A DNA stretch of 64,000 bases from Cytophagales bacterium. Its GTDB lineage: Bacteria; Bacteroidota; Bacteroidia; Cytophagales; Cyclobacteriaceae. The position numbers were made by a program, and so were the translations under genes. Shown here piece by piece: positions 46,690 through 54,908 of this stretch. The notes beneath the pieces are model-generated. The model did not search any database. It saw only the letters and a program-made list of their open reading frames with translations, and was not told where the DNA came from. The stretch covers positions 434,001 to 498,000 of the forward strand of contig JAWPMT010000001.1 of the NCBI GenBank assembly GCA_033344775.1. The letters run 5' to 3'. Every line of letters begins with the position of its first letter. Position 1 is the stretch's first letter.

Positions 46690-47939
46690 TTAGCGCCTTT
46701 TATTCGAACAATTATAGCCTCGGAGGCAACTCGATCACCATCATTGGTCGTCACTTGAAACCGGTAAACACCGGGAATATTTACCTCTAATTCGTACCCT
46801 TCGGCGACAACATTGGTCCCTTTGAGCCATTTAAAATCTCCTTTCACGTTCGATCTGCCGTGCAATAATCCCCGTTGATTGAAGGTGACAAATTGCCCTT
46901 CTTCAATGTAGGTATGTGGCTTAACAAAGGATTTGATGGTCACAATGATTGACTCAGATAAGATGATCTGTCCTTGTTGGCTGATCGCTTTCACCTGATA
47001 GCGGCCCTTCCGATTGACCTGGGTCACCGCACCATTGGTAAACTGCTTGCCTTCATAATACCAATTAAATGCTACTCCTTTCAAATTCGAAACGGCGTGT
47101 AATTCACCATTGCCTTCAAAGGTCACCGAATCTCCCTCCAGAATGCTAACCTGGATTGGGACTTCTGGTTTTGGACGTAGCGTGATTGGTTGTGTAAGCG
47201 AGGTTGATTCCCATGGCACTTGTCTCTCATTGGTTCGGCGAACAACGGAATTTCGAACATTGGCGAATACATCCTTAATTTCCACATCAAAAGCCCCCAT
47301 ATGAGTGAGCAAGGCATTGGTGTATTCTCCGTTTCTTCCGTTGCCATCATAAGCTACTTTTCCAGGTGCCGTCGCAAAGGAGATAATGGTGCCAGGTGGC
47401 GCATCCATTAATGCCAGTCCGTCATTCTTGTCTGAAGCACTAACCAACGTAAACGGATTGCTGCGACAGGCATCCAGAATGATGATATTGGCATCGGCCT
47501 CAGCTGCCTTGATGGAATAAATGATGGAGTTTGCACTCACGCAATTGCGTTTGATCTCTGAAATGGAAGTTGCAATCGCATCGATGGGCACGAAATAGTT
47601 CTTACCTCCAATTTCCAATCCATGCCCGGCGTAGTAAAATAAGACCACATCGTAATTCCTGATTTTTCGGTTGAATTCTTTGATGGCTTCCTGAAAGGAT
47701 TCCTTACTCAGGTCCGTGTAGAGGTCCACATCGAAATCCATTTTCTCCAACAAGGCGCCCATATCATTGGCATCATTTGTTGAATTCCGCAAGGTTTCCA
47801 GATAGGCATAATCAGCGTTACCAACCACCAGTGCGTACTTGCTTTGTTGGGCAAGCAGAGTAATTGGCCCCCAGAGCATCCAAAAGCCAAGTAAACCGGT
47901 TTTGATCAAGTTTTGTCTGTTAGGCATTTCTCGCTTCAA
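46686..47939 (-). CDS. Exported caspase-like (C14) protein with two Ig-like repeats
   Basis: 417 residues. A basic N-terminus and hydrophobic stretch ending TLLAQ (residue 31) look like a signal peptide. The caspase domain (~33-255) has the strand KYALVVGNADY, catalytic H106 in YYAGHGLEI and C158 in ILDACRSNP, followed by a substrate-pocket segment SFATAPGKVAYDG. Residues ~258-335 and ~338-415 are two homologous Ig/PKD-like beta repeats, both with an SN-x-KG turn, a W, and SEAIIV or SESIIV endings. It should work in the periplasm or at the surface, cleaving after Arg/Lys or Asp; the target is unknown. Co-translated with the TonB receptor. Confidence 0.9.
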   Translation of the reverse strand: MKREMPNRQNLIKTGLLGFWMLWGPITLLAQQSKYALVVGNADYAYLETLRNSTNDANDMGALLEKMDFDVDLYTDLSKESFQEAIKEFNRKIRNYDVVLFYYAGHGLEIGGKNYFVPIDAIATSISEIKRNCVSANSIIYSIKAAEADANIIILDACRSNPFTLVSASDKNDGLALMDAPPGTIISFATAPGKVAYDGNGRNGEYTNALLTHMGAFDVEIKDVFANVRNSVVRRTNERQVPWESTSLTQPITLRPKPEVPIQVSILEGDSVTFEGNGELHAVSNLKGVAFNWYYEGKQFTNGAVTQVNRKGRYQVKAISQQGQIILSESIIVTIKSFVKPHTYIEEGQFVTFNQRGLLHGRSNVKGDFKWLKGTNVVAEGYELEVNIPGVYRFQVTTNDGDRVASEAIIVRIKGAK

Positions 47940-48273
47940 TCCTGATCCTGATATCCATTAATTTGAATCTAGGAGGAATTTTTCTTTCAGCTACAAATAT
48001 GGATACAAGCTTTGGGATTAAACCCCTACTAGTTCAACGATTATCCCGATGATAGAAGAAACTACTTCTGCCTGAAGCGGCAAATTTCGTGGTTGGGATG
48101 ACCAAATAAGGAGCTGAAGTTTCAGTTCTGAAATGTGTCTGAAGTTGCCCTGAAGAAAATAGAGACACTTCTGGTATTGAGCCAGAAGTATCCATTAGTA
48201 TAATGATAAGTTTGATATGAAATTGAGATTCCTTTTTTAGGCACTCGCCTTGAAGGCTGACAGAGGCTATTTC
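47940..48273. other. 334-bp gene-free region between caspase-like and DUF2911 genes
   Basis: No credible gene. It holds a perfect 8-bp inverted repeat ACTTCTGG / CCAGAAGT (48167-48189, 7-nt loop) amid several CTGAAG phrases. On the minus strand, CATATTTG (47996-48003) is one base off a -7 box and could start the caspase-TonB receptor transcript. Confidence 0.4.
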
Positions 48274-49371
48274 TCAAGATCGCTCCAACACCAACTTATT
48301 TTGAAGGTATAAGTAGCGACAGTAATTCTCTCCAAGCGAACCTTTCGACAACTCATATGCTTGCTTGAAACTTTCAGTAGCTTCTTTCTGATTACCCTGA
48401 TTCAAGTGATATTCTCCCAAGGCAAGGAAATTGGCTCGATTTTTTGGATCACGATTGATCTGTGCCTCCAAAATGGCCAAGGATTCTTTGGGTTTGCCTT
48501 GTACCAGTAACTTGTTTAGACCATAGTAGTAGGCATTAAATCCAGCCGCTTCGCTAAGTCCTTCTTCAAGTAGGGCCTTTCCCTCTTTCTTCTCCCCGAT
48601 GGCCTGTAACCATTCTCCTTTCAGAACTTTGTAATTGAATGTATAGGCTCTTCGATAAGCTTCATTTTCATTATCATCAATTTTCGTTTTAGATGAATCG
48701 AGATAAACCAGTGCCTTATCATAGGCATCCTTGTCCCATTCTAACGTACGCAAGGCCAATTCCTGGTATTCAGAAGCCGTTTTATCCGTTTTACCTACGA
48801 GGTTTTTCATGATGTTCATAGTGGCATTGGTTTTTACTTGAAACATCACTGCAGTATTCTCCCACCGCAATTGTATGTCCACCGATTCAGATTCTGGATT
48901 AAGAAAATCATAGCTCAGCCATTCCTGAAAAGGCAGTTGTCGAGTCTCAACCGGGACGCGGATTACATCGTTGGCTTTGTCATAATTGAACGCTCCCCAG
49001 GACTTACCAGAAGAGAATATCAAGATCCATTGATCTTTTTCTACCAGTACCACAAATCCGTACGATCCTGCCGGTAAAGACTTACCATTGATCTGAACAT
49101 CGTGACTGAACTCCATTGAGGTTCGCTCGTTGGACCCGGCGCGCCAGGGATATTCCTTGCCATCTACTACAAAATCAAAAGGTACAATACCCCCAAAGAT
49201 TTTCCTGCCATTCACGGATGGGCTGTGATACTTGATGGTGATGTCGCATTTCCCGATGTTGGCGCTGCTTGTGCGAGATTGACTGACGCGTGTTTTTCCG
49301 CCAACATCCTGGCCTTGAACCAGAAATACGGCAATAAATAAGCAACTGAATATGGTAACGATCCTTTTCAT
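48274..49371 (-). CDS. DUF2911 protein with C-terminal TPR-like helices
   Basis: 365 residues from the ATG at 49371 (MKRIVTIFSCLF); an ATG 11 codons upstream would precede the signal peptide (ending VQGQ). Residues ~25-170 match DUF2911: SSANIGKCDITIKYHSPSVNGRKIFGG, PWRAGSNERTSMEFSHDV and LPAGSYGFVVL. The rest is helical with TPR-like blocks (FLALGEYHLNQGNQKEATESFKQAYEL). Exported, function unknown; family members are abundant in Bacteroidota periplasm. Confidence 0.85.
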   Translation of the reverse strand: MKRIVTIFSCLFIAVFLVQGQDVGGKTRVSQSRTSSANIGKCDITIKYHSPSVNGRKIFGGIVPFDFVVDGKEYPWRAGSNERTSMEFSHDVQINGKSLPAGSYGFVVLVEKDQWILIFSSGKSWGAFNYDKANDVIRVPVETRQLPFQEWLSYDFLNPESESVDIQLRWENTAVMFQVKTNATMNIMKNLVGKTDKTASEYQELALRTLEWDKDAYDKALVYLDSSKTKIDDNENEAYRRAYTFNYKVLKGEWLQAIGEKKEGKALLEEGLSEAAGFNAYYYGLNKLLVQGKPKESLAILEAQINRDPKNRANFLALGEYHLNQGNQKEATESFKQAYELSKGSLGENYCRYLYLQNKLVLERS

Positions 49372-49742
49372 AATGTTTGAGTTATTGACTTTGGTTTTTG
49401 ACAAGGTTACGAGGCTGTACCTTGTTCGGACCTCTCAAAAGGATTCATTCCCATTCAAAGCGGTTCAGGACGTCAGAAGTTGAAAAATGCCTAGCTTCCG
49501 GACAAGGCATGGCTTCGACAGGGTCAGCATGAGATTTTCTAGAAATAATAATCAAACAAGTTTGTGGAGACACAAACTTGGGCGGAAAAAATATAAGGTA
49601 CAGATCTTGCTAAGGATAATGTTCTGGCCTTGCTAAGCCATCGTTTGAGTCCTCTCAAATGACAATTTAGTAGGAGAGCGAAGGAAGTTTGTGGGGACTC
49701 AAACTTCGGTGGGGAGACATTTCTATAATGACGAAAGTCTGT
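49372..49742. other. 371-bp gene-free region rich in hairpin repeats
   Basis: No gene seen. It carries three related short hairpins (49557-49580, 49644-49659, 49684-49707) and one copy of the TTCGACAGG-type repeat (49514-49533). On the minus strand TAACCTTG (just upstream of the DUF2911 start) is one base off a -7 box. Confidence 0.5.
49557..49707. repeat. Three copies of a short hairpin repeat
   Basis: Copy 1: arms CAAGTTTGTG / CACAAACTTG, loop GAGA (49557-49580). Copy 3: arms GAAGTTTG / CAAACTTC (49684-49707). Copy 2 (49644-49659, arms TTTGAG / CTCAAA) is the same core in inverse orientation. The cores align as TTTGwGrrGACwCAAA, and copies 1 and 3 are followed by similar G-rich tails. Confidence 0.65.
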
Positions 49743-50261
49743 TTATTCCCCTGCAGTCAGGAATGACTCTGGGATGGGAAATTTTTCACTTTCCATTTGC
49801 CAAAACATGGACATAATCCAGTAGCGCTCACCATCGTAGTAATAATTGTAGAGCGTAACTCCTCTTCCTTCAGCGGTCTTGTCTTCCATCCAGAATTTAT
49901 ACGTACTAATCACATTAACTAACGTACCATAAGTTGTTACCTCACTACTGATTTCTTCTTCATAAAAGCCTTTCTTATCCAGATAATCCAATTTTTCGAG
50001 GTAACCATCAAAATCAAATTCCATGAGGTTGGCCTTGTTTTCCGCAGTGGACCAATAGCTGTAGGTAAAGGCTGCATTTGGATGAAAGAGGTCGCGCAAA
50101 CGATCAAAGTCACGTTTTTGACCGATGGGTCCGGAAATGATATCGTAATAGGCTTTGGTAATGTTCTCAACGGAGGTCACATCTTGTTCATATTGTGCTT
50201 GAGTGATGGTTGGTAGAAAGAATAAGGAAACCAAAAAGAAAGTGGTAATGAAAGTCTTCAT
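49743..50261 (-). CDS. Exported SnoaL/NTF2-like protein
   Basis: 172 residues from the ATG at 50261 (MKTFITTFFLVSLFF), preferred because it opens the signal peptide (ending TQAQ); an ATG 18 codons earlier overlaps the neighbouring gene. The mature part has the cone-fold signature of SnoaL-like proteins: ENITKAYYDIISGP, then FDRLRDLFHPNAAF, and a closing strand set ending GERYWIMSMFWQ. Function unknown; many relatives are small isomerases or ligand binders. It follows the membrane-anchored protein gene by 10 bp, so the two are co-transcribed. Confidence 0.75.
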   Translation of the reverse strand: MKTFITTFFLVSLFFLPTITQAQYEQDVTSVENITKAYYDIISGPIGQKRDFDRLRDLFHPNAAFTYSYWSTAENKANLMEFDFDGYLEKLDYLDKKGFYEEEISSEVTTYGTLVNVISTYKFWMEDKTAEGRGVTLYNYYYDGERYWIMSMFWQMESEKFPIPESFLTAGE

Positions 50262-50271
50262 ATTGATGAGT

Positions 50272-51498
50272 TTAAAGTAAAGGAATCTTGGCATCCGTAC
50301 TGTTCTGAAGTTCAAAGGAACTCACCTCTCCAATCCCTAAAAACTTAAACCGCACACCCACCAGTCTCCCCATGGTTTCTTGATAAGCGGCACTGTATAC
50401 TTCCTCATCCTGAATACTGACAAATACTTCTTGTTCTCGAACTTTGATGGACAATTGCTTTGGCGTCGTGAAGTCTGCACTAAGCGCAGACAAGTCATTT
50501 TCTTTTCCTCTGAGATAAACATCATTGAGCATCAGGTTGAGATCAGAACTGCATCCGATTTTCGAAAAAGGAATGATCATGGCGCCATCAGTTCCAATGA
50601 AGTAAATCGCCATCCGTTGACAAACGGCCCAACGTTCGTCGAACACATTGACAATCGTAGCATTGAATGTAAAATTATCCCCGGAGACATTGCCCAGGTC
50701 ATCAATCCAATGGAGTGAAGTAACCAAAGGCTCTTCTCTATTGGCTATCTCTTTGCGTGTTTCCTCGGGAATTGTCAATTGCGAGCCCGACTTTATCGGT
50801 TGAAAATATCCCGGCACCGGATCATATTCCAATTGTCCGAGCCAACCATTGCTCTTGAGGAACAAATCATGGGACTGAGCTTCCTGCCCTTCAACCATCA
50901 ATTTGGCCTTGAAATATCCAGGGTGATAATAGATTCCGGTAGCTTGTGTTTGTCCTTGTGCCAGCGATACGGTTTTAGTCGGGTCCCAATATTGCTGAAT
51001 GTGCAAACTGTCTGTTTTAATGTGGCCGGGGATATTAAAATCAAAAACGACAGAATTAGGGTATTCCCGACTCAAGACCCGACTGGAAAATTGAAACTCA
51101 GAAGAATTGATCTCCAGCGGTGGCCTCCGGTTACCAATCAGGGAGATCACAACAATCGCCAGCAAAAATCCGACCGTGACATACATCCCTTTTCCTGGTG
51201 CCTTGATCTTGAATTTTCGCACGGGTCTGGTCATCTTAAAGCTCCGCCAATTTTCCGACCCTACAAAGTTGGACAAGGCGTCGAGGGTAGTGGTACTTGG
51301 CATACCCGTATGACTTACTACACCAAAGAATCGTTTCAAAGTGGCCACACTCAACATGGTACCTGTTGCTTCGAAGACCTTCTCGGAAAGCTCTTCAAAC
51401 ATTTTACTGTGCCAGGAACTGACTTCTCCCCATTGCAGGGTTGTCTCCACCTGCAATTTCAAACGTTCAATATTGGGGTCTTGTGACTTATCAGACAT
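50272..51498 (-). CDS. Membrane-anchored protein with N-terminal HTH-like domain
   Basis: 408 residues. The N-terminus (~1-95) is helical and looks like a DNA-binding or cytoplasmic regulatory domain of a kind frequent in Cytophagales (LSEKVFEATGTMLSVATLKRFFG, then TTTLDALSNFVG). A single membrane helix follows at ~107-126. The C-terminal ~280 residues would be periplasmic: a beta sandwich that ends like a laminin-G/concanavalin fold (VRFKFLGIGEVSSFEL). This resembles one-component transmembrane regulators in layout; DNA binding is inferred. It forms an operon with the SnoaL-like gene and is divergent from the LamG-like secreted protein gene, a candidate target. Confidence 0.6.
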   Translation of the reverse strand: MSDKSQDPNIERLKLQVETTLQWGEVSSWHSKMFEELSEKVFEATGTMLSVATLKRFFGVVSHTGMPSTTTLDALSNFVGSENWRSFKMTRPVRKFKIKAPGKGMYVTVGFLLAIVVISLIGNRRPPLEINSSEFQFSSRVLSREYPNSVVFDFNIPGHIKTDSLHIQQYWDPTKTVSLAQGQTQATGIYYHPGYFKAKLMVEGQEAQSHDLFLKSNGWLGQLEYDPVPGYFQPIKSGSQLTIPEETRKEIANREEPLVTSLHWIDDLGNVSGDNFTFNATIVNVFDERWAVCQRMAIYFIGTDGAMIIPFSKIGCSSDLNLMLNDVYLRGKENDLSALSADFTTPKQLSIKVREQEVFVSIQDEEVYSAAYQETMGRLVGVRFKFLGIGEVSSFELQNSTDAKIPLL

Positions 51499-51607
51499 AG
51501 GTCAAATGTCAGCAACAAAGTGCTTCGAAACAACTGTGAATCATAATGAACGACTTTGTCAGCGCAAGTTTTGCCCAACATGACAGGTTGCGCCGTAAGT
51601 ATGCAAC

Positions 51608-52714
51608 ATGAAAAAGCTCATCATAATCACAACTCTGATCCTATGCCTCCAGGAAAGGAGCACCGGACAAATCATTCCTATTGATACCACTAACTGGCAG
51701 ATCTTCGCAAGGTCCTATATCCTGGAAAACTTCAGAGGTCAGGATGCCATCTATTTACAAGGTGGCTCTATTGTCTTAAAAGACACAGAATTCCTGAATG
51801 GAATCATCGAATACGATATTTTCCTTAAAGAGGAGCAAGCTTTTCCCGGCATCTACTTCCGTTCGGATTTCGATAAAGGCACTGCCGAACACTTCTACAT
51901 CCGTCCCCATCTATCGGGAAAACCTGACGGAAATCAAGCCATTCCCACCATTCAGAACATCACTGCATGGCAATTGTATTTTGGCCAGAGGTATTCTTTC
52001 CCTTATGAGTACAAATACGATGACTGGACCCATGTAAAGATCCTTGTCAATGGAGACAAAGCACAAGTCTTTCTCGACTATAGTGAAGCCCCACATTTAT
52101 CCTGGGATCTTTTTTTACCTGCTAAAAAAGGCGGCATTTCTTTATCCGGTGGAAACCGATCAGGCATGCATATCGCTAATGTAAAGGTTTCACATGAAGC
52201 TCCTGAAATCAAAGATTTCGCTCCGATAAAACGCAAGCCCATCGAAGGTGTATTCCCCAATTGGGAGATTTCGGACATGTTTGAAGAGAAGCTATTGGAA
52301 GACCCCAACAAAGTGGACCAAGTCTTGAATGGCCGAAAATGGCAAGGAAAGATTGAAATTGATGAAGGTACTGCTGCGAATATATCCAGGATTCAAAACC
52401 TGAGAGACGGCACTCCGGGGAACACAGTCTTAGCCAGGGTAATCATCCAATCAGATCGAGACCAGATCAAGCTGTTGGAATTCGGATACAGTGACCGGGT
52501 GGTGGCCATCCTCAATGGAAAATCCATCTACCGCGGCAATAACGGCTATCGATCAAGAGATTATCGTTACCTCGGCACCATAGGATTGTTTGATGGTATC
52601 TATCTGGACTTGAAAAAAGGAAGAAATGAGTTGATCCTGGCCGTATCAGAAAACTTCGGCGGCTGGCTGGTCACTGGCCGCATTCAGGATATGCAAAGCA
52701 TCACTATCAAATAG
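51608..52714 (+). CDS. Exported LamG/concanavalin-like (DUF1080-type) protein
   Basis: 368 residues with a signal peptide (1-20, ending STGQ). Residues ~25-195 form a jelly roll like that of the DUF1080/3-keto-disaccharide-hydrolase group: FLNGIIEYDIFL, GIYFRSDF, WTHVKILVNGDKAQVFLD. The remaining ~170 residues are a second beta domain with a sugar-binding look (GYSDRVVAILNGKSIYRGNNGYRSRDYRY). It probably binds or cleaves a carbohydrate in the periplasm; catalysis is not supported by a recognised motif. A good terminator follows directly. Confidence 0.7.
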   Translation: MKKLIIITTLILCLQERSTGQIIPIDTTNWQIFARSYILENFRGQDAIYLQGGSIVLKDTEFLNGIIEYDIFLKEEQAFPGIYFRSDFDKGTAEHFYIRPHLSGKPDGNQAIPTIQNITAWQLYFGQRYSFPYEYKYDDWTHVKILVNGDKAQVFLDYSEAPHLSWDLFLPAKKGGISLSGGNRSGMHIANVKVSHEAPEIKDFAPIKRKPIEGVFPNWEISDMFEEKLLEDPNKVDQVLNGRKWQGKIEIDEGTAANISRIQNLRDGTPGNTVLARVIIQSDRDQIKLLEFGYSDRVVAILNGKSIYRGNNGYRSRDYRYLGTIGLFDGIYLDLKKGRNELILAVSENFGGWLVTGRIQDMQSITIK

Positions 52715-52734
52715 TAGCGGATAGTGATAGGTTG

Positions 52735-52768
52735 AAGCACGTTCCTTTCTACAGGGCGTGCTTTTTTT
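52735..52768 (+). terminator. Rho-independent terminator after LamG-like gene
   Basis: Perfect 7-bp stem AAGCACG / CGTGCTT with a 15-nt loop, followed at once by a run of seven T. It starts 20 bp after the stop codon. Confidence 0.8.
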
Positions 52769-52889
52769 GTTTATAGTATCGTTACAAGCTCCCAAGTCTC
52801 AGAATTGGACTTATTTGAAGGATTAAGTCTACGCAACCCGGTCTTCGTGACCCGGTCCTTTAGAATTAATCCAGCATCAGTGCTTTTCT

Positions 52890-53261
52890 TCAATCCTGTA
52901 ATAACCAGAAAATTGCCGCTTCTTGCTCTTCAAATAGTTTGGTTTTCTTATGTTGACGGGTAACCTGAAGGTAACCATTGTAAAATATGGTTTGCATTTT
53001 AGTCAAACCAACTACAGCAATTTTCTTCATATCTTTATCCAATTCCACGCCAGCTTGTTTTAAAGCCTTGATGATCTCAGGATTGGCTTTCACTCCCGTG
53101 AAATCAGTAAGAATTAATACATCTGTTCCTGCAGCTTTTTGAATATTATAACTAACGTTAAAAACACTCATAAGGTGCTCCCCTGTTAGCTCACTGTAAT
53201 TCGCCACCAAAATCCTTTTACCCGCCTCTACGTGCCAGTTCACCCTCGATTGATAATCCAT
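52890..53261 (-). CDS. Small SpoIIAA/STAS-like protein
   Basis: 123 residues, no signal peptide, so cytoplasmic. Strand/helix order fits the SpoIIAA-like fold: ILVANYSELTGEHLMSVF, then VLILTDFTGVKANPEIIKAL and KKIAVVGLTKMQTIFYNGYL. A helix followed by an acidic segment closes it (TKLFEEQEAAIFWLL). No conserved phospho-serine motif of anti-anti-sigma factors is seen. Function unknown. Confidence 0.6.
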   Translation of the reverse strand: MDYQSRVNWHVEAGKRILVANYSELTGEHLMSVFNVSYNIQKAAGTDVLILTDFTGVKANPEIIKALKQAGVELDKDMKKIAVVGLTKMQTIFYNGYLQVTRQHKKTKLFEEQEAAIFWLLQD

Positions 53262-53457
53262 TCTTGTCTAAGCAAGTCACAAAATTAATCTCGCTATGAC
53301 AAATAACGAATAAATAAATGGCGCGTTTTCCACCAGTCAAGCGTTGCTTCGTTTTTACTTTCAGGAAAATATGATTAGAATTTGTGATAACAACTAAAGC
53401 GGTGGCGGAAAAAAATTCTTTTTGGTGATACACTGAAATGGACAGCTACTAAGGCTA

Positions 53458-54051
53458 TTACTTTGATATTGCTACATTATTCTCTTTCATCCATTCTTCC
53501 AGGCTAGCTCTGACTAATTGTTCAACTCCCAGGTTTTTGGCAATCTTCTGTTGTGCCTTGATGATCGCAGTATTGATGAAGGAGTGTTCGATTACTTCTC
53601 CTGGTTCTACTCCCAACTTATGTATCAGATTCGTCACCCTTTCTCCTCCAAATAGCTGGAAAAATGGACTGTCAATAGAAGCGTAGCAATTCAATTCCAG
53701 CCGTTTGTCCTGGGCTTTTTGAACAATAATTGAATCGCGCTCAGCCAGCGGGTAGATCTCAATTACAAATACTTCAGGTGTACCATAGATTTCATTCGAC
53801 AGAAACTCTTCTGCATCTAAGACCAGAATACGTGCACCTGAATTCCTGTCTGTATTGAAATCCACTTTGGCGGCAGTCAGCAATTGCTCCATTTCAGAAC
53901 GCGTGTTCTCAAAGTGATAGAGCAAAATGAACTTCTCATTGGAAGCTTCCAACATTTTGGTTGCTAAAAAACGATACTTCTCTACTTCTGAAACGAAGAA
54001 CTTATAATTTGCCTGCGGCGATTTTGCAGACTTCTTGAATAATCCAAACAT
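53458..54051 (-). CDS. Stand-alone, catalytically degenerate SecA NBD2-like protein
   Basis: 197 residues, no signal peptide. Its order of motifs follows the second nucleotide-binding domain and start of the helical scaffold of SecA: a helix KYRFLATKMLEAS, a strand KFILLYHFENTRSEMEQLL (compare PVLVGTxSIExSExLS in SecA), ARILVLDAEEFL (place of the TIATNMAGRGTDI strand), VFVIEIYPLAERDS (place of HVIGTERHESRR), FFQLFGGERVTNLIHKLGV (compare DLMRLFGxxR) and EVIEHSFINTAIIKAQQKI (compare IExxMVxxAIENAQ). The GRGTDI and GRAGRQGD ATPase motifs are absent, so it should not hydrolyse ATP. Homology is my inference from motif order; function unknown. Confidence 0.6.
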   Translation of the reverse strand: MFGLFKKSAKSPQANYKFFVSEVEKYRFLATKMLEASNEKFILLYHFENTRSEMEQLLTAAKVDFNTDRNSGARILVLDAEEFLSNEIYGTPEVFVIEIYPLAERDSIIVQKAQDKRLELNCYASIDSPFFQLFGGERVTNLIHKLGVEPGEVIEHSFINTAIIKAQQKIAKNLGVEQLVRASLEEWMKENNVAISK

Positions 54052-54264
54052 GGTAATGGCGGTTTTTTACAAGATAAGCAACAAACATGTCCGTGTCAAT
54101 GAATCCTGAATCAGGTGGAATATGTACCGCTCTCAAATAAGCTGAACACATTTTAGATCTCTAAGCCAACAGATTGATCTATTCAGTTCTTCCTACTCTA
54201 ATTGACGACAGGAATCTTGCAATAGATTCATTATGATTCCAATATTCAACGGTTATGGTGTATA

Positions 54265-54699
54265 TCATTTGCTCGTTGGCATAAAACACATTTCACTATC
54301 GTGTCCGTCGGGTGGACAAGTCCCGGATATATATTTAACGGCATAAATACCATTCAGTAAAGTATCCGTTTTACTGCTTGTTGAACATTTTATGTTATGA
54401 AAAATTCCTGCGGCATACCGCTCCAAAGTTTCATTACCGATGAATCGCGGAGTTCGAATACTTACAATTCCAAAATTGCATCGAGTGATCTTATTCTGAT
54501 ATAATACGCTTTTCATCACCGATCCGTTTTTCAGGCTATCGATTCGGCTTACTGAAAGAGCCTTAGCCGGTATTGTCGCTGAAATTTCAAAAACAGGATC
54601 ATGATAGTTCTTTATTCCATGGCCTGTTTCGCATGAAAGGGTACAACTAATGAAAAATAAGCCTAAAAAAGTTTTTATCAGTTTAACCTTTCCTTTCAC
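54265..54699 (-). CDS. Small lipoprotein of unknown function
   Basis: 144 residues from a GTG at 54699, which opens MKGKVKLIKTFLGLFFISCTLSC, a lipoprotein signal with C23 as lipidation site. The frame stays open to an ATG at 54819, but that would bury the signal sequence. The mature part is beta-rich with a CTSSK segment and ends GTCPPDGHDSEMCFMPTSK. No family recognised. Divergent from the arginase gene. Confidence 0.5.
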   Translation of the reverse strand: MKGKVKLIKTFLGLFFISCTLSCETGHGIKNYHDPVFEISATIPAKALSVSRIDSLKNGSVMKSVLYQNKITRCNFGIVSIRTPRFIGNETLERYAAGIFHNIKCSTSSKTDTLLNGIYAVKYISGTCPPDGHDSEMCFMPTSK

Positions 54700-54908
54700 C
54701 AGAAAACGTATAAAACATGGCAACTCTTGCGTACTCCGCCCAACCTTACCCATAGATACTAAACTACTTGTTCCGCGCCATACGACAAAGGTCTTTGTTT
54801 GGCTCCTACACACAACCACAAATAATATTTATCATACAATTACTTTTTCGCAATCACACCAAATAGACTAAAGAATTACTACTTTCGCGAGACCAAAAAT
54901 GAGACTTT

